This document shows, piece by piece, positions 9,034 through 18,056 of a DNA stretch of 64,000 bases. This stretch comes from Clostridioides difficile (lineage in GTDB: Bacteria > Bacillota > Clostridia > Peptostreptococcales > Peptostreptococcaceae). The position numbers and the translations under genes were made by a program. Positions within the stretch are counted from its first letter, which is position 1, and every line of letters begins with the position of its first letter. The notes beneath the pieces were generated by a model. It made no database searches and was not told the DNA's origin. It saw only the letters and a list, made by a program, of their open reading frames with translations. Location: NCBI GenBank assembly GCA_024919175.1, contig CP103804.1:3410001-3474000 (forward strand), written 5' to 3'.

Positions 9034-9128
9034 ATTGCTAATTTAAATTTATGTTTAATAGTATAATACAATTTTTTCCAATTGTCACTATATTTTTTAA
9101 CTTATTTTTTCTAAAATAATCTAATTAA

Positions 9129-9497
9129 TTATCTAACTGCTCTTTTAGTTGGTTTACCTTTTTTTGTAACATTGTTATTTTTAACCTTAGCTTTTGCCTG
9201 TTCATGACCAGGGAAAAGTATCTTAGGCTCATCAATATTTCTCTTGTAAATAGTAAATTTAAAACCAATAGCTTGAACAAACTCTGCTCTTAAAGCTTCA
9301 CATACTGCATTAGCAGTTTCTTTGGCATCAAGACCTGCATTTTCTAGTATAGTAACCTTTACTAATTCTCTAACTCTTAGCATATCCTCTAATTGCTCTA
9401 AAAAGCTTTCTGTAACGCCTTCCTTACCAATTTGTGTAGTCGGCTTTAAAGTATTTGCTAAAGATCTTAAATATGCTCTTTGCTTTCCTTTTAACAT
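9129..9497 (-). CDS. yhbY: YhbY family RNA-binding protein (CRM domain)
   Basis: 122 residues. Residues 1-97 are the CRM domain: MLKGKQRAYLRSLANTL, the GKEG loop at 24-27 (QIGKEGVTES), RELVKVTILENA and IGFKFTIYKR. YhbY-type proteins bind pre-50S ribosomal particles. The last 25 residues are a lysine-rich tail (KAKVKNNNVTKKGKPTKRAVR is its span) that is longer than in many homologues and probably adds RNA contact. It is 29 nt downstream of obg, consistent with a ribosome-assembly operon. GAGGTGA precedes the ATG. Confidence 0.9.
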   Translation of the reverse strand: MLKGKQRAYLRSLANTLKPTTQIGKEGVTESFLEQLEDMLRVRELVKVTILENAGLDAKETANAVCEALRAEFVQAIGFKFTIYKRNIDEPKILFPGHEQAKAKVKNNNVTKKGKPTKRAVR

Positions 9498-9526
9498 ATT
9501 ATCACCTCTATAATTCTATATCAAAA

Positions 9527-10804
9527 TTAATTGTAAAATTCAAATTCCAATTCATAAATTCTAACTATATCTCCATCTTCAATTCCCATCTCTCTAAGCC
9601 TATCAAATACACCTTGACTTTCCATAGCTTTTTGGAAATATTGAAGTGATTCCATATCATCAAAATTTACAGAATACATTATTCTTCTAAGTGCCTTACC
9701 TGTAACTACATATACACCATCTTCAACATCTATGTTCAATTCTTCTTCTGTTCCAATATCAAGTTCTGGTCTATACATTTCTTCTTCTGAAACTAATTCT
9801 ATATCTTCTACTTCTTTTAACATTTTAGAAACGTAGGCAATTACATCATCTATTCCTTGACGAGTTGCCGCAGACATCTTAAATACTGTATATCCTCTAC
9901 CTTCTAATTCAACCTTAAATTTCTCAAATTGACTTTCATCTTCCAATATATCAAATTTATTTGCAACTACAACCTGAGGTCTTATTGAAAGCTTCTCATT
10001 ATATAATTTAAGCTCATCATTTATTTTGTCAAAATCCTCAATTGGGTCTCTACCTTCTAGTCCAGATATATCTACAATATGTATCAATACCTTAGTTCTC
10101 TCAACATGTCTTAAGAATTCATGACCTAATCCTATACCTTCAGAAGCACCCTCTATAATTCCAGGTATATCAGCAAGTACAAAACTATCTCCAAACTTAG
10201 TTTGAACAACACCTAAATTTGGTGTCAATGTTGTAAAATGATAGTTTGCAATTTTTGGCTTAGCTTTAGTTACAACTGATAAAAATGTTGACTTACCTAC
10301 ATTTGGAAATCCTAAAAGACCTACATCTGCTATCATTTTAAGTTCAAGAGTTATCCATCTTTCTTCTCCATCTGTACCAGACTTTGCAAAAGCTGGAGCT
10401 TGTCTTACTGCATTTGCAAAGTGTTGATTACCTTTACCACCTATACCACCTTTTGCAACTACGGCTGTATCTCCTTCTTTCTTTAAATCTGCTAATACAA
10501 GACCTGTAGCTTCATCTCTTATTACTGTACCTGCTGGTACTTTTAATATTAAGCTTTCTCCATTTTTACCAGCTCGTTTACCTTTGCTACCATCGCCACC
10601 GTGTTGAGCTTGATATTTTTTCTGGTATTTAAAGTCCATTAACGTTCTAAGACCTAAATCAACTTCAAATATGATGCTCGCTCCACGACCACCATCTCCA
10701 CCATCTGGCCCACCAGCTGGAACGTATTTTTCTTTTCTAAATGCTACCGAACCATTTCCACCATTTCCAGCTTTAACAAATATTCTCGCTTTATCTATAA
10801 ACAA
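9527..10804 (-). CDS. obg: GTPase Obg (CgtA), 50S assembly and stress
   Basis: 425 residues from the start chosen here. The glycine-rich Obg fold occupies 1-157 (KAGNGGNGSVAFRKEKYVPA near 12), followed by the G domain: GFPNVGKSTFLS (G1) near 165, FTTLTPNLG (G2), DIPGIIEGAS (G3), ANKFDIL (G4) and MSAATRQG (G5). The C-terminal OCT domain covers about 345-425. Obg binds the 50S subunit. The reading frame opens nine bases further up with a GTG, but AGGTGA fits a TTG at 10804 and Obg proteins normally begin MFIDxxxI, so TTG is preferred. It follows rpmA after an attenuating hairpin. Confidence 0.95.
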   Translation of the reverse strand: MFIDKARIFVKAGNGGNGSVAFRKEKYVPAGGPDGGDGGRGASIIFEVDLGLRTLMDFKYQKKYQAQHGGDGSKGKRAGKNGESLILKVPAGTVIRDEATGLVLADLKKEGDTAVVAKGGIGGKGNQHFANAVRQAPAFAKSGTDGEERWITLELKMIADVGLLGFPNVGKSTFLSVVTKAKPKIANYHFTTLTPNLGVVQTKFGDSFVLADIPGIIEGASEGIGLGHEFLRHVERTKVLIHIVDISGLEGRDPIEDFDKINDELKLYNEKLSIRPQVVVANKFDILEDESQFEKFKVELEGRGYTVFKMSAATRQGIDDVIAYVSKMLKEVEDIELVSEEEMYRPELDIGTEEELNIDVEDGVYVVTGKALRRIMYSVNFDDMESLQYFQKAMESQGVFDRLREMGIEDGDIVRIYELEFEFYN

Positions 10805-10881
10805 ATTATTCACCTACTTAATTAAAAACTTTTAATTAGCATTACCAAAAATACTATTATAAATTCATCAGTATTATAAGA

Positions 10882-10907
10882 AAAAGGAGTGCCTCAACAC
10901 TCCTTTT
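10882..10907 (-). terminator. Intrinsic terminator/attenuator between rpmA and obg
   Basis: AAAAGGAGTG-CCTCAA-CACTCCTTTT is a perfect 10-bp stem; on the minus strand it is followed by a T-rich run. It separates the rplU-prp-rpmA transcript from obg, possibly by partial read-through. Confidence 0.75.
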
Positions 10908-10914
10908 ATGTATA

Positions 10915-11205
10915 TTACTCAGCTATCGCTACTGGATATATACTAACTTTTTTTCTCTTCTTGTCTTTTCTTTCGAATTTAACAGTACCATCAACTAATG
11001 CAAATAAAGTATCATCGCTACCTTTTCCAACATTAGTTCCTGGATGTATTTTAGTTCCTCTTTGTCTAACTATTATACTTCCAGCAGTTACTAATTGCCC
11101 ATCGAATCTTTTAACACCTAATCTTTTAGATATAGAATCTCTACCATTTTTAGAAGAACCTACCCCTTTTTTAGATGCTAATAATTGTAAATTCATGTTT
11201 AACAT
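10915..11205 (-). CDS. rpmA: Ribosomal protein L27 (pre-protein)
   Basis: 96 residues. It begins MLNMNLQLLASKKGVGSSKN, so the conserved L27 body (ASKKGVGSS) is preceded by the short Firmicute extension removed by the protease Prp, the cut expected between LL and ASKKG. The body shows KRFDGQLVTAGSIIVRQRGT and HPGTNVGKGSDDTLFAL. L27 lies near the peptidyl-transferase centre, and its cleaved N-terminus reaches it. The prp gene is directly upstream. GGGGGTGA precedes the ATG. Confidence 0.97.
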   Translation of the reverse strand: MLNMNLQLLASKKGVGSSKNGRDSISKRLGVKRFDGQLVTAGSIIVRQRGTKIHPGTNVGKGSDDTLFALVDGTVKFERKDKKRKKVSIYPVAIAE

Positions 11206-11218
11206 ATGGAGTCACCCC

Positions 11219-11536
11219 CTACTTTTTTAAAATTTTTATATTTTTTGGGTATTCCCGTTTAATTTCTTCAACCGCTAATTGAAAGTGATTTAGTAATAAC
11301 TGTGCATCTTTTAGATATGTATCTTTAACCATACATTCTATATGCCCTTCTTCTCCTACTACTTTTTCAAATTCAATCTTTTGTAACTTGTCTAAAGAGT
11401 TTATAACTGCGATAGCATTAGATGTAACTGCAGCACATACTATATCATAGCCTATTTCAGCAAAATCAGCATGTCCCTTTAAACAAAAACCTTGCAACAA
11501 GAAATCATCATTATAATAATATTTAACCTTTATCAT
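11219..11536 (-). CDS. prp: Ribosomal-processing cysteine protease Prp
   Basis: 105 residues. The catalytic pair is visible in GHADFAEIGYDIVCAAV: His22 and Cys34. Prp cleaves the N-terminal extension of L27, encoded 13 nt downstream, an essential maturation step in Firmicutes. The gene lies between rplU and rpmA, its standard place. Confidence 0.93.
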   Translation of the reverse strand: MIKVKYYYNDDFLLQGFCLKGHADFAEIGYDIVCAAVTSNAIAVINSLDKLQKIEFEKVVGEEGHIECMVKDTYLKDAQLLLNHFQLAVEEIKREYPKNIKILKK

Positions 11537-11550
11537 AACTAGTCCAATAA

Positions 11551-11862
11551 CTAAGCATTGATTTTTTCTACAACTATCTTAGTGTATGATTGACGATGTC
11601 CTTGCTTTCTTCTGTAATCTTTTTTTGCTTTATACTTGAAAACTATAACTTTCTTAGCTTTACCTTGTTCAACAACTTTTGCTTGAACAGATGCTCCTTC
11701 TACTACTGGAGAACCTAATTTTAATTCTCCATCTTTAGAGCAAGCTAATACTTCGTTTAAAGTAACAACATCACCTGCGTTAGCTTCTAACTTTTCAACG
11801 AATAATACATCACCTTCAGAAACTTTATATTGCTTTCCACCAGTTTTTACTATAGCGTACAT
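11551..11862 (-). CDS. rplU: Ribosomal protein L21
   Basis: 103 residues from ATG at 11862, the standard L21 length, beginning MYAIVKTGGKQYKVSEGD. GGAGG sits 8 nt upstream; a GTG nine bases earlier lies too close to that site to be used. C-terminal KAKKDYRRKQGHRQSYTKI is the L21 signature. First gene of the rplU-prp-rpmA unit, preceded by a structured leader. Confidence 0.97.
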   Translation of the reverse strand: MYAIVKTGGKQYKVSEGDVLFVEKLEANAGDVVTLNEVLACSKDGELKLGSPVVEGASVQAKVVEQGKAKKVIVFKYKAKKDYRRKQGHRQSYTKIVVEKINA

Positions 11863-11869
11863 TAAATAC

Positions 11870-11942
11870 ACCTCCTCGGCCTCAAACTCGCCAGTACAAG
11901 GTACTTCATTAGAAGATTTAGACCTTTACTGTGCGGCATTAC
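11870..11942 (-). ncRNA. L21 leader RNA (5' UTR element of rplU)
   Basis: On the minus strand CAGTAAAGGT pairs with ACCTT-G-TACTG (one bulged G) and encloses a CTTC-TAAT-GAAG hairpin, followed by GGCGAG and GAGGCCGAGGAGG that runs into the ribosome site. Position and the GAGGCCGAGGAGG end resemble the Firmicute L21 leader, thought to give autoregulation by L21. The assignment is from memory of that family. Confidence 0.65.
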
Positions 11943-11962
11943 AATTATTAATTATAAAATAT

Positions 11963-13384
11963 TTACATTTTATTGTCAACTATTTTATCAAAAATAACAT
12001 TTGTTTTGTTGTGTTTTAATGCACTGTTTGCCTTTAAAGAAATTTTCATATTATATTTTTCACCAATTTTATCAATTATATCCATATAATCTTCTTTTAT
12101 TTGTTTAAAAACAAAATCATTGAATTCTATTATTATGTTTTTGTAAACTGTATGCTCACTTATTCTCATAATTTCTTTTTCGATACTATCTACTATATGA
12201 TGTATAGATTTTATAGTTTTTGTTCCATCACAACATGGGCAAGCCATTAAATAATACTTATCCACTGACTCTTTTTCTCTTCGTCTTGCAACTTCTACTA
12301 ATCCAAGCTTTGTCATTCCTAACACTTCAGCTTTTCTCTTATCTTTAGTAAACTCTTCTTCTAATATGTGTAAGACTTCATTTTGATACTTCTTTTTATA
12401 CATATCAATAAAATCAATTATTATTATTCCAGCTATATCTCTAATTCTAAGCTGTCTTACAATTTCCTTTGCAGCTTCAATATTTGTTTTATAAACAGTC
12501 TCATCAAGTTTACCAGTTCCAACAAACTTACCTGTATTTACATCTATAACTGTAAGAGCTTCTGTCTTTTCTATTATTAAATAACCACCACTCTTTAACC
12601 ATACTTTTTCATTTAATAATTTTTCTATCTGAGATTCTATTCTATATAAATCAAATACATCTTTATTTTCTTCAAGGCATAATTTATCAATATAATCATT
12701 ATTTATAAGCTTCAAAATAGGTTTTAATTCACAATATTTATCATAACTATTGGTAATTATAGACTCAATCTCATCATTTACATTATCTTTTACATATTTA
12801 GTTGCAAAATCTAAGGACTTATATAATAACTTTGGTCCTATACCAAGCTTATATTCTTTTAAAATATTATCATACTTTAATTTTAACTCTTCTATATCTT
12901 TTTTTATTTCATCATGAGTACATCCTTGGGCTTCAGTTCTTATTATTAATCCCAAATTTTCTTTATTCACTGCTTTAGTAATTTTTTTTAATCTAAATCT
13001 TTCTCTTTCATCAGTAATTTTATTTGATATAGTGGTTCTGTCATTGGAAGGTATGTAGACAATATACCTTCCAGAAATACTAATTTCAGTATTTAATTTC
13101 GCACCCTTAGTACCAATTTCTTCCTTATTTACTTGAACCAAAATATCTTGACCAGATTTTATGGTACTTTCTTTTTTTAACTGTAAATAAGCAAGTTTCT
13201 TAAATCCAATATCTACAAAACATGCTTCTATTCCTGGTATAACTTTTTTTACAATTCCACGATATATATTGGATACAGTTTTTTTATTTAAATTATCTTC
13301 AACAAAAAGTTCTACTAACTTTCCATCTTCAAGCACTGCTGTTTTCTGAGACCCTGTTAAGGACTCAATGACTATCTTCTTCAC
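11963..13384 (-). CDS. rng: Ribonuclease G/E
   Basis: 473 residues from the GTG at 13384, which GAGGTG precedes by 5 nt (a GTG 15 nt earlier has no ribosome site). An S1 domain covers about 30-115 (SNIYRGIVKKVIPGIEACFV). The catalytic core shows TVIDVNTGKFVG near 277 and IAGIIIIDFIDM near 315, the two acidic metal ligands. CPCCDGTKTI near 400 is the zinc-link that joins subunits. There is no long RNase E C-terminal scaffold, so this is the short RNase G form, used in rRNA and mRNA processing. Upstream are two radical-SAM-related genes, an arrangement common in Clostridia. Confidence 0.92.
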   Translation of the reverse strand: MKKIVIESLTGSQKTAVLEDGKLVELFVEDNLNKKTVSNIYRGIVKKVIPGIEACFVDIGFKKLAYLQLKKESTIKSGQDILVQVNKEEIGTKGAKLNTEISISGRYIVYIPSNDRTTISNKITDERERFRLKKITKAVNKENLGLIIRTEAQGCTHDEIKKDIEELKLKYDNILKEYKLGIGPKLLYKSLDFATKYVKDNVNDEIESIITNSYDKYCELKPILKLINNDYIDKLCLEENKDVFDLYRIESQIEKLLNEKVWLKSGGYLIIEKTEALTVIDVNTGKFVGTGKLDETVYKTNIEAAKEIVRQLRIRDIAGIIIIDFIDMYKKKYQNEVLHILEEEFTKDKRKAEVLGMTKLGLVEVARRREKESVDKYYLMACPCCDGTKTIKSIHHIVDSIEKEIMRISEHTVYKNIIIEFNDFVFKQIKEDYMDIIDKIGEKYNMKISLKANSALKHNKTNVIFDKIVDNKM

Positions 13385-13403
13385 AACTTCACCTCTCACG
13401 AAC

Positions 13404-14102
13404 TTACATAGGAGTCACTAATTCCCCATCTTCTAATACATATAAATCTCTTCTCAATATATCAACTTCTAATGGGTCAATATCCAGTTCAAACATCTCT
13501 AACATTTTAGGAATAAGTATATTAGTATTTAAATTAGTTTTTGAACCTGTAGCTATAGTAGCAGTAAGAGTGATGTGGTCATCTTCTAAATTTAAAACAT
13601 CAAAAGTTCTTATCATAGGTCTTATATCAACTTCAACCATTTTTCCTTTTTTATTCTTTTTTGTTATGATTATTTCTTTATTATTCATAAAGTCAATTAC
13701 TTTTCTTTTTACAAATTCTTTAGTCAAAGGTCTTTTTAAATCTATGTTAAACAGATACTCTCCATAATCTATCACAGAAGAAAGAGAAGGTGTCTGTCTA
13801 TCAATTTCCTTTGCTTTCATAAATTCTATCCCCTCTGGAAGCTGAACTGACACTTTACCTAAAAACTCATCTACTGATAAATCATCTTCTATCTCAATAT
13901 CCACATACTCGCCTTGACTTTCTGTTCCTAATGCTAAAGCATTACCATAACTCATCTTAGGATGAGGGTTAAACCCTTGAGAATGTGATAAATTTATTTC
14001 AGCTCTCCTAAATGCTCTTTGTAATAATCTTTGAAGGTCAAGATGTGATATATATATCATATCACCTTCTTTTTTAAATTTGACTCTCATTATTTTACTC
14101 AT
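13404..14102 (-). CDS. TIGR03936-family radical-SAM-linked protein (DUF2344)
   Basis: 232 residues. RVKFKKEGDMIYISHLDLQR, RAEINLSHSQGFNPHPKMSY and LGTESQGEYVDIEIED at the N-terminus are the signature of the DUF2344 family, which is nearly always found next to, or fused to, the B12-binding radical SAM protein encoded here just upstream. Function is not established; a role in tRNA or rRNA modification together with its partner has been suggested for the pair. It starts 1 nt after the partner's stop, implying translational coupling. Confidence 0.88.
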   Translation of the reverse strand: MSKIMRVKFKKEGDMIYISHLDLQRLLQRAFRRAEINLSHSQGFNPHPKMSYGNALALGTESQGEYVDIEIEDDLSVDEFLGKVSVQLPEGIEFMKAKEIDRQTPSLSSVIDYGEYLFNIDLKRPLTKEFVKRKVIDFMNNKEIIITKKNKKGKMVEVDIRPMIRTFDVLNLEDDHITLTATIATGSKTNLNTNILIPKMLEMFELDIDPLEVDILRRDLYVLEDGELVTPM

Positions 14103-14103
14103 A

Positions 14104-15948
14104 TTAACAAAGCCCCCTTCCTATATCATGTATATTTATTCCACAACCATTACAATTATGTCTGCAATCAGAAGTGATTTTTTCTTTTTTAGCATTTTCA
14201 TCTTCTCTAATCAAGAATTTTTTACTTACACCTACATCTATATGGTCCCAAGGGAATACCTCTTCATATTCTCTATTTCTATGTGCATAAAAATCTATAG
14301 AAAGATTGTTTTTTTCCATAGCTTCCTTCCATATATCTAAACTAAAGTGTTCTGCCCAGCCATCAAATTTTGCACCTAATTTAAATGCATCATATATAAC
14401 CTTTCCTATTTTTCTATCTCCTCTAGCTACTACAGCTTCCATTAAGCTAGTTTTTGAATCATGGTAGTTGTATTTTATATTGTTATTTCTCAATTTATTG
14501 ACTAAATGTCTTTGCTTATCAACTACTTCTTCTGTTGTATCTTGACCATGCCATTGGAAAGGTGTAAATGGTTTTGGTACAAATGTAGATGTACTTACTG
14601 TAACACCAAAACTTCTTTTTAGCTTCCCTCCATTTACTTTTCTATAAATATCAATAACTTTATAAGCTAACTTAGCTATTCCATCTAAATCATCATAAGT
14701 CTCAGTTGGCAATCCAATCATAAAATATAGTTTAACACTATTCCATCCCATTTCAAAAGCTCTTTCTGTTGCATTTTCTAAGTCTTCTTCTGTAACACCT
14801 TTATTTATAACGTCTCTAAGTCTCTGAGTTCCTGCCTCTGGAGCAAAAGTAAGTCCAGATTTTCTTACTTGTTGTATTTTATCAGCAATTTCCATTGAGA
14901 AATTGTCCAGTCTAAGCGATGGAAGTGAAATTCCTATATTATTAGATGCATACTCGTCTACTAAATAATCAGTAAGCTCAGACAACTTACTATAATCACT
15001 TGTACTAAGTGATGATAATGATATTTCATCATATCCAGTATTCTTAACTAATTTGTCAAGTATCTCTTTAAGTCTTTCAACACTCTTTTCTCTTATTGGT
15101 CTGTATATCATACCAGCTTGACAAAATCTACAGCCTCTTGTACAGCCTCTAAACAATTCTAACACTATTCTATCATGGACAGTATCTATATAAGGTACTA
15201 TTAATTTTTCTGGATAATCTACAGTTTCAACATCCTTTATTATCCTCTTAGTAGGACTCTTAGTAATCCCTTCTCTATTAGAAGTTACACTTTGAACTGT
15301 ACCATCTTCATTGTATTTAACATCATAAAAACTTGGTATGTATACCCCTTCTATACTTGATATTCTGTATAAAAAATCGTCTCTAGTTGTTTTATTTTTC
15401 TTCCACTCTTTATACTCATTTACTACTTCTAAGTTAACTTCTTCACCTTCACCTAATATTACTATATCTACAAAATCTGCTAAAGGTTCAGAATTATAAG
15501 CACAAGGACCACCAACCATTATAAATGGGTCTTCCAATTTTCTTTCTTCTTTTAATATTGGTATATTAGCTAAATCTAATATATTTAAGATATTAGTGTA
15601 TGAAAGTTCATATTGAAGTGTAAAAGTAACAAAATCAAAGTTTGTTATAGGCTCTCTTGACTCTAATGCAAATAATGGTATACTTTTTTCTCTCATTATA
15701 TTTTCCATGTCAACAGCAGGAGAATATACTCTCTCACAAAATACATCTTCACTTTTATTTATTACATCATATAATATATGGCTTCCTAGATGACTCATAC
15801 CAACTTCATATAGGTCTGGAAAGCAATGTGCATACCTTATCAATTCGCTATTACTAGTATCTTTGTGAATTGAGTTTATTTCATTCCCAAGATATCTAGC
15901 AGGCTTTTCTACTTTTTTTAAGATTTTTTTCAAGTCTACTTTATTCAT
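14104..15948 (-). CDS. B12-binding/radical SAM protein, TIGR03960 family
   Basis: 614 residues. The N-terminal half (to about 230) is a B12-binding-like Rossmann domain (HCFPDLYEVGMSHLGSHILY, GGPCAYNSEPLADFVDIVIL). The radical SAM core begins with FRGCTRGCRFCQAGMIYRP, giving the CxxxCxxC cluster, followed by LSSLSTSDYSKL and FAPEAGTQRLRDVINKG. The C-terminus carries SDCRHNCNGCGIN with extra cysteines, probably another metal or Fe-S site. The family is widespread in Clostridia with an unassigned reaction; it always travels with the DUF2344 protein and often RNase G, as here. Confidence 0.9.
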   Translation of the reverse strand: MNKVDLKKILKKVEKPARYLGNEINSIHKDTSNSELIRYAHCFPDLYEVGMSHLGSHILYDVINKSEDVFCERVYSPAVDMENIMREKSIPLFALESREPITNFDFVTFTLQYELSYTNILNILDLANIPILKEERKLEDPFIMVGGPCAYNSEPLADFVDIVILGEGEEVNLEVVNEYKEWKKNKTTRDDFLYRISSIEGVYIPSFYDVKYNEDGTVQSVTSNREGITKSPTKRIIKDVETVDYPEKLIVPYIDTVHDRIVLELFRGCTRGCRFCQAGMIYRPIREKSVERLKEILDKLVKNTGYDEISLSSLSTSDYSKLSELTDYLVDEYASNNIGISLPSLRLDNFSMEIADKIQQVRKSGLTFAPEAGTQRLRDVINKGVTEEDLENATERAFEMGWNSVKLYFMIGLPTETYDDLDGIAKLAYKVIDIYRKVNGGKLKRSFGVTVSTSTFVPKPFTPFQWHGQDTTEEVVDKQRHLVNKLRNNNIKYNYHDSKTSLMEAVVARGDRKIGKVIYDAFKLGAKFDGWAEHFSLDIWKEAMEKNNLSIDFYAHRNREYEEVFPWDHIDVGVSKKFLIREDENAKKEKITSDCRHNCNGCGINIHDIGRGLC

Positions 15949-16201
15949 TTATTAAAATTCCTCCAAACAAGTTCTTTATTTTTATTCTTATTTATAAGTA
16001 ATATTATACACGATAAAATATTTTCTATCAAAAATATAACTAAAATATTGAATTTAAAATCTATATTATTCACAAAATAGGATATCTAAAAATATTTAAT
16101 AATATTTTCTATTAAATTTTTATTAAAATACAGATTTTTTACTAAATATGATATATTATAAACATAAAACTATGTTTTTAGTGGCTTATAATGACATCTT
16201 T

Positions 16202-16229
16202 TGTTTCACTAACCTCAAAATGGGGTATG
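16202..16229 (+). promoter_or_regulatory. Predicted SigB promoter of the flavodiiron gene
   Basis: TGTTT (16202-16206), a 16-nt spacer, then GGGTATG (16223-16229) matches the C. difficile SigB pattern WGWTT-N13-17-KGGTAWA at all but the last base. It lies 36 nt upstream of the ATG. The rest of the 317-nt gap (15949-16265) is AT-rich and holds nothing else I can assign. Confidence 0.6.
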
Positions 16230-16265
16230 TTATTTATATAATGATAATTTTTAGGAGGGTTAAAA

Positions 16266-17459
16266 ATGAGTAAAGTTTTTGAAGTAAAAAAAGATATCTA
16301 CTTTACTGGTGTAGTAGATGAAGGTTTAAAAGTATTCGACATAATAATGGAAACAGAGTTTGGGACAACTTATAATTCTTACTTAATAAAGGACGAAAAA
16401 ACGGTTTTATTTGACACAGTAAAAGCAAATTTTAAGGATGAATTTTTAAGTAATTTATCAGAAGTTACTGATATAGCTAAGATTGACTATGTTGTAGTCC
16501 ATCACACAGAGCCAGACCATGCAGGTAGCTTAAAGTACTTATTAGATTTAAATCCTAATATAGAAGTTTATTGTACTAAAGCTGCTAAATTATACTTAGA
16601 TGGTCAAATAAATAGACCTTTTAATTGTCATGTAATAAAAGATGGTGAAGTTTTAAATATTGGTAAGAGAAATCTTAAATTTATAACTGCTCCATTTTTA
16701 CATTGGGTTGATACAATGTTTACTTACATTGAAGAGGAGAAGACGCTTTTAACTTGTGACGCATTTGGTTGCCATTTTGCAAGTGTTGATGCGGAAGTGG
16801 TAAACAGTGAAGATTATCTAAAATCAGCTAAACATTACTACAATTGCATAGTTAAACCATTTGCTAAGCATGTGTTGAGTGCTGTAGACAAGGTTGTAGG
16901 AATGAACATAGAGTTTGATACTATATTGACTTCTCATGGTCCAATGCTTACTAAAGACCCAATGGCTGCTGTAAAGAGATATGTCGAGTGGTCTACAGAA
17001 GCTATTAATACAACTAACCAAAATCAAGTTTCTATATTCTACTTATCAGCTTATAGCAATACTTTAGAAATGGCTAAAAAGATAAAAGAAGGACTTGATA
17101 AAGAAGGTGCAAAAGCTGAATTATATGATTTAGAAGATATGACATTAACAGAAATGCATGACACATTAGTAGTATCAAAAGTAATACTATTAGGTTCTCC
17201 AACTATAAACAAAACAATGGTTAAACCTATGTGGGATTTATTCTCTGTTATAGACCCAATGGCTAATCAAGGCAAGATAGCAGGGGTATTTGGTTCATTT
17301 GGTTGGAGTGGTGAAGGTATAACTATGGCTGAAACTTTACTTAAAGCTATGACATTCAAAATGCCTGTAGAATCTCTTAAGAAAAAATTCTTCCCTAGTG
17401 AAGAAACATTAAAAGAATGTATGGAATTTGGTGCAGAATTTGCAAAATTAGTTAAATAG
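16266..17459 (+). CDS. fdpA: Flavodiiron protein (O2/NO reductase), class A
   Basis: 397 residues. The metallo-beta-lactamase half carries the diiron ligands: VVHHTEPDHAGS (H-x-E-x-D-H) near 80, FLHWVDTM near 147, TCDAFGCHFAS near 165 and TSHGPML near 225. From about 255 it is a flavodoxin domain with FMN loops YLSAYSNTLEMA and GSPTINKT, and GSFGWSGEG near 345. No rubredoxin or flavin-reductase extension is present, so it needs an external electron donor. The enzyme reduces O2 to water (or NO to N2O) and protects anaerobes. The SigB-type promoter upstream fits the known stress control of such genes in C. difficile. AGGAGGG precedes the ATG. Confidence 0.93.
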   Translation: MSKVFEVKKDIYFTGVVDEGLKVFDIIMETEFGTTYNSYLIKDEKTVLFDTVKANFKDEFLSNLSEVTDIAKIDYVVVHHTEPDHAGSLKYLLDLNPNIEVYCTKAAKLYLDGQINRPFNCHVIKDGEVLNIGKRNLKFITAPFLHWVDTMFTYIEEEKTLLTCDAFGCHFASVDAEVVNSEDYLKSAKHYYNCIVKPFAKHVLSAVDKVVGMNIEFDTILTSHGPMLTKDPMAAVKRYVEWSTEAINTTNQNQVSIFYLSAYSNTLEMAKKIKEGLDKEGAKAELYDLEDMTLTEMHDTLVVSKVILLGSPTINKTMVKPMWDLFSVIDPMANQGKIAGVFGSFGWSGEGITMAETLLKAMTFKMPVESLKKKFFPSEETLKECMEFGAEFAKLVK

Positions 17460-17554
17460 TCATTTTTATTTAAATGGCATACATCTATAATCCATCATTT
17501 AAATTATATAGAAAACTTATATTAGAGTTTTTATCTCATAAAGCAAATTAAAAT

Positions 17555-17577
17555 GAGGTAGCTATTTTAGCTACCTC
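17555..17577. terminator. Convergent intrinsic terminator (fdpA/mgsA)
   Basis: GAGGTAGCTA-TTT-TAGCTACCTC, a 10-bp perfect stem with an A-rich left and T-rich right flank, lies between two convergent genes. Confidence 0.85.
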
Positions 17578-17602
17578 TAATTTTATATATTATTTACTTT
17601 TA

Positions 17603-18016
17603 TTAAACACGCTGACTTTTATTCTTCCTAACTTCTCGCCATGATAGTTCTCCCCTATCAAGAGCTTTTATAAATATTTCAGCAGAAGCTAGGTTTGTAG
17701 CTATTGGAACATGATAGACATCACAAAGTCTTATCAAGGCTTGTATATCTGTTTCATGAGCTTGAGATGTAAGTGGGTCTCTCAAAAAAATAACTAAGTC
17801 TATCTCCTGTGTTACTATTAAAGAGCCTATTTGTTGGTCTCCACCTAAAGGTCCAGATGCCAGTCTAGTAATCTTTAATTCAGTTTCATCCATTATTCTT
17901 TTTCCTGTAGTCCCAGTTGCATATAGTCCATACTTTTTTAAAATTGATTCATAACCTATACAGAATCCGACCATAGTATTTTTCATTTGGTCATGTGCTA
18001 CTAATGCTATATTCAT
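17603..18016 (-). CDS. mgsA: Methylglyoxal synthase
   Basis: 137 residues from ATG at 18016 (MNIALVAHDQMKNTMV); GAGGAG lies 10 nt upstream, whereas the TTG further up overlaps that site. ATGTTGKRI near 36 binds phosphate, GPLGGDQQIGS near 57 carries the catalytic Asp, and FLRDPLTSQAHETDI near 83 the His/Asp pair. The enzyme turns dihydroxyacetone phosphate into methylglyoxal, a bypass of lower glycolysis when phosphate is short. It is the last gene of the cell-shape operon, 40 nt after rodA. Confidence 0.95.
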   Translation of the reverse strand: MNIALVAHDQMKNTMVGFCIGYESILKKYGLYATGTTGKRIMDETELKITRLASGPLGGDQQIGSLIVTQEIDLVIFLRDPLTSQAHETDIQALIRLCDVYHVPIATNLASAEIFIKALDRGELSWREVRKNKSQRV

Positions 18017-18056
18017 TATACTCAATCTCCTCAATTTATGTTTAGAAGTCTTACAC

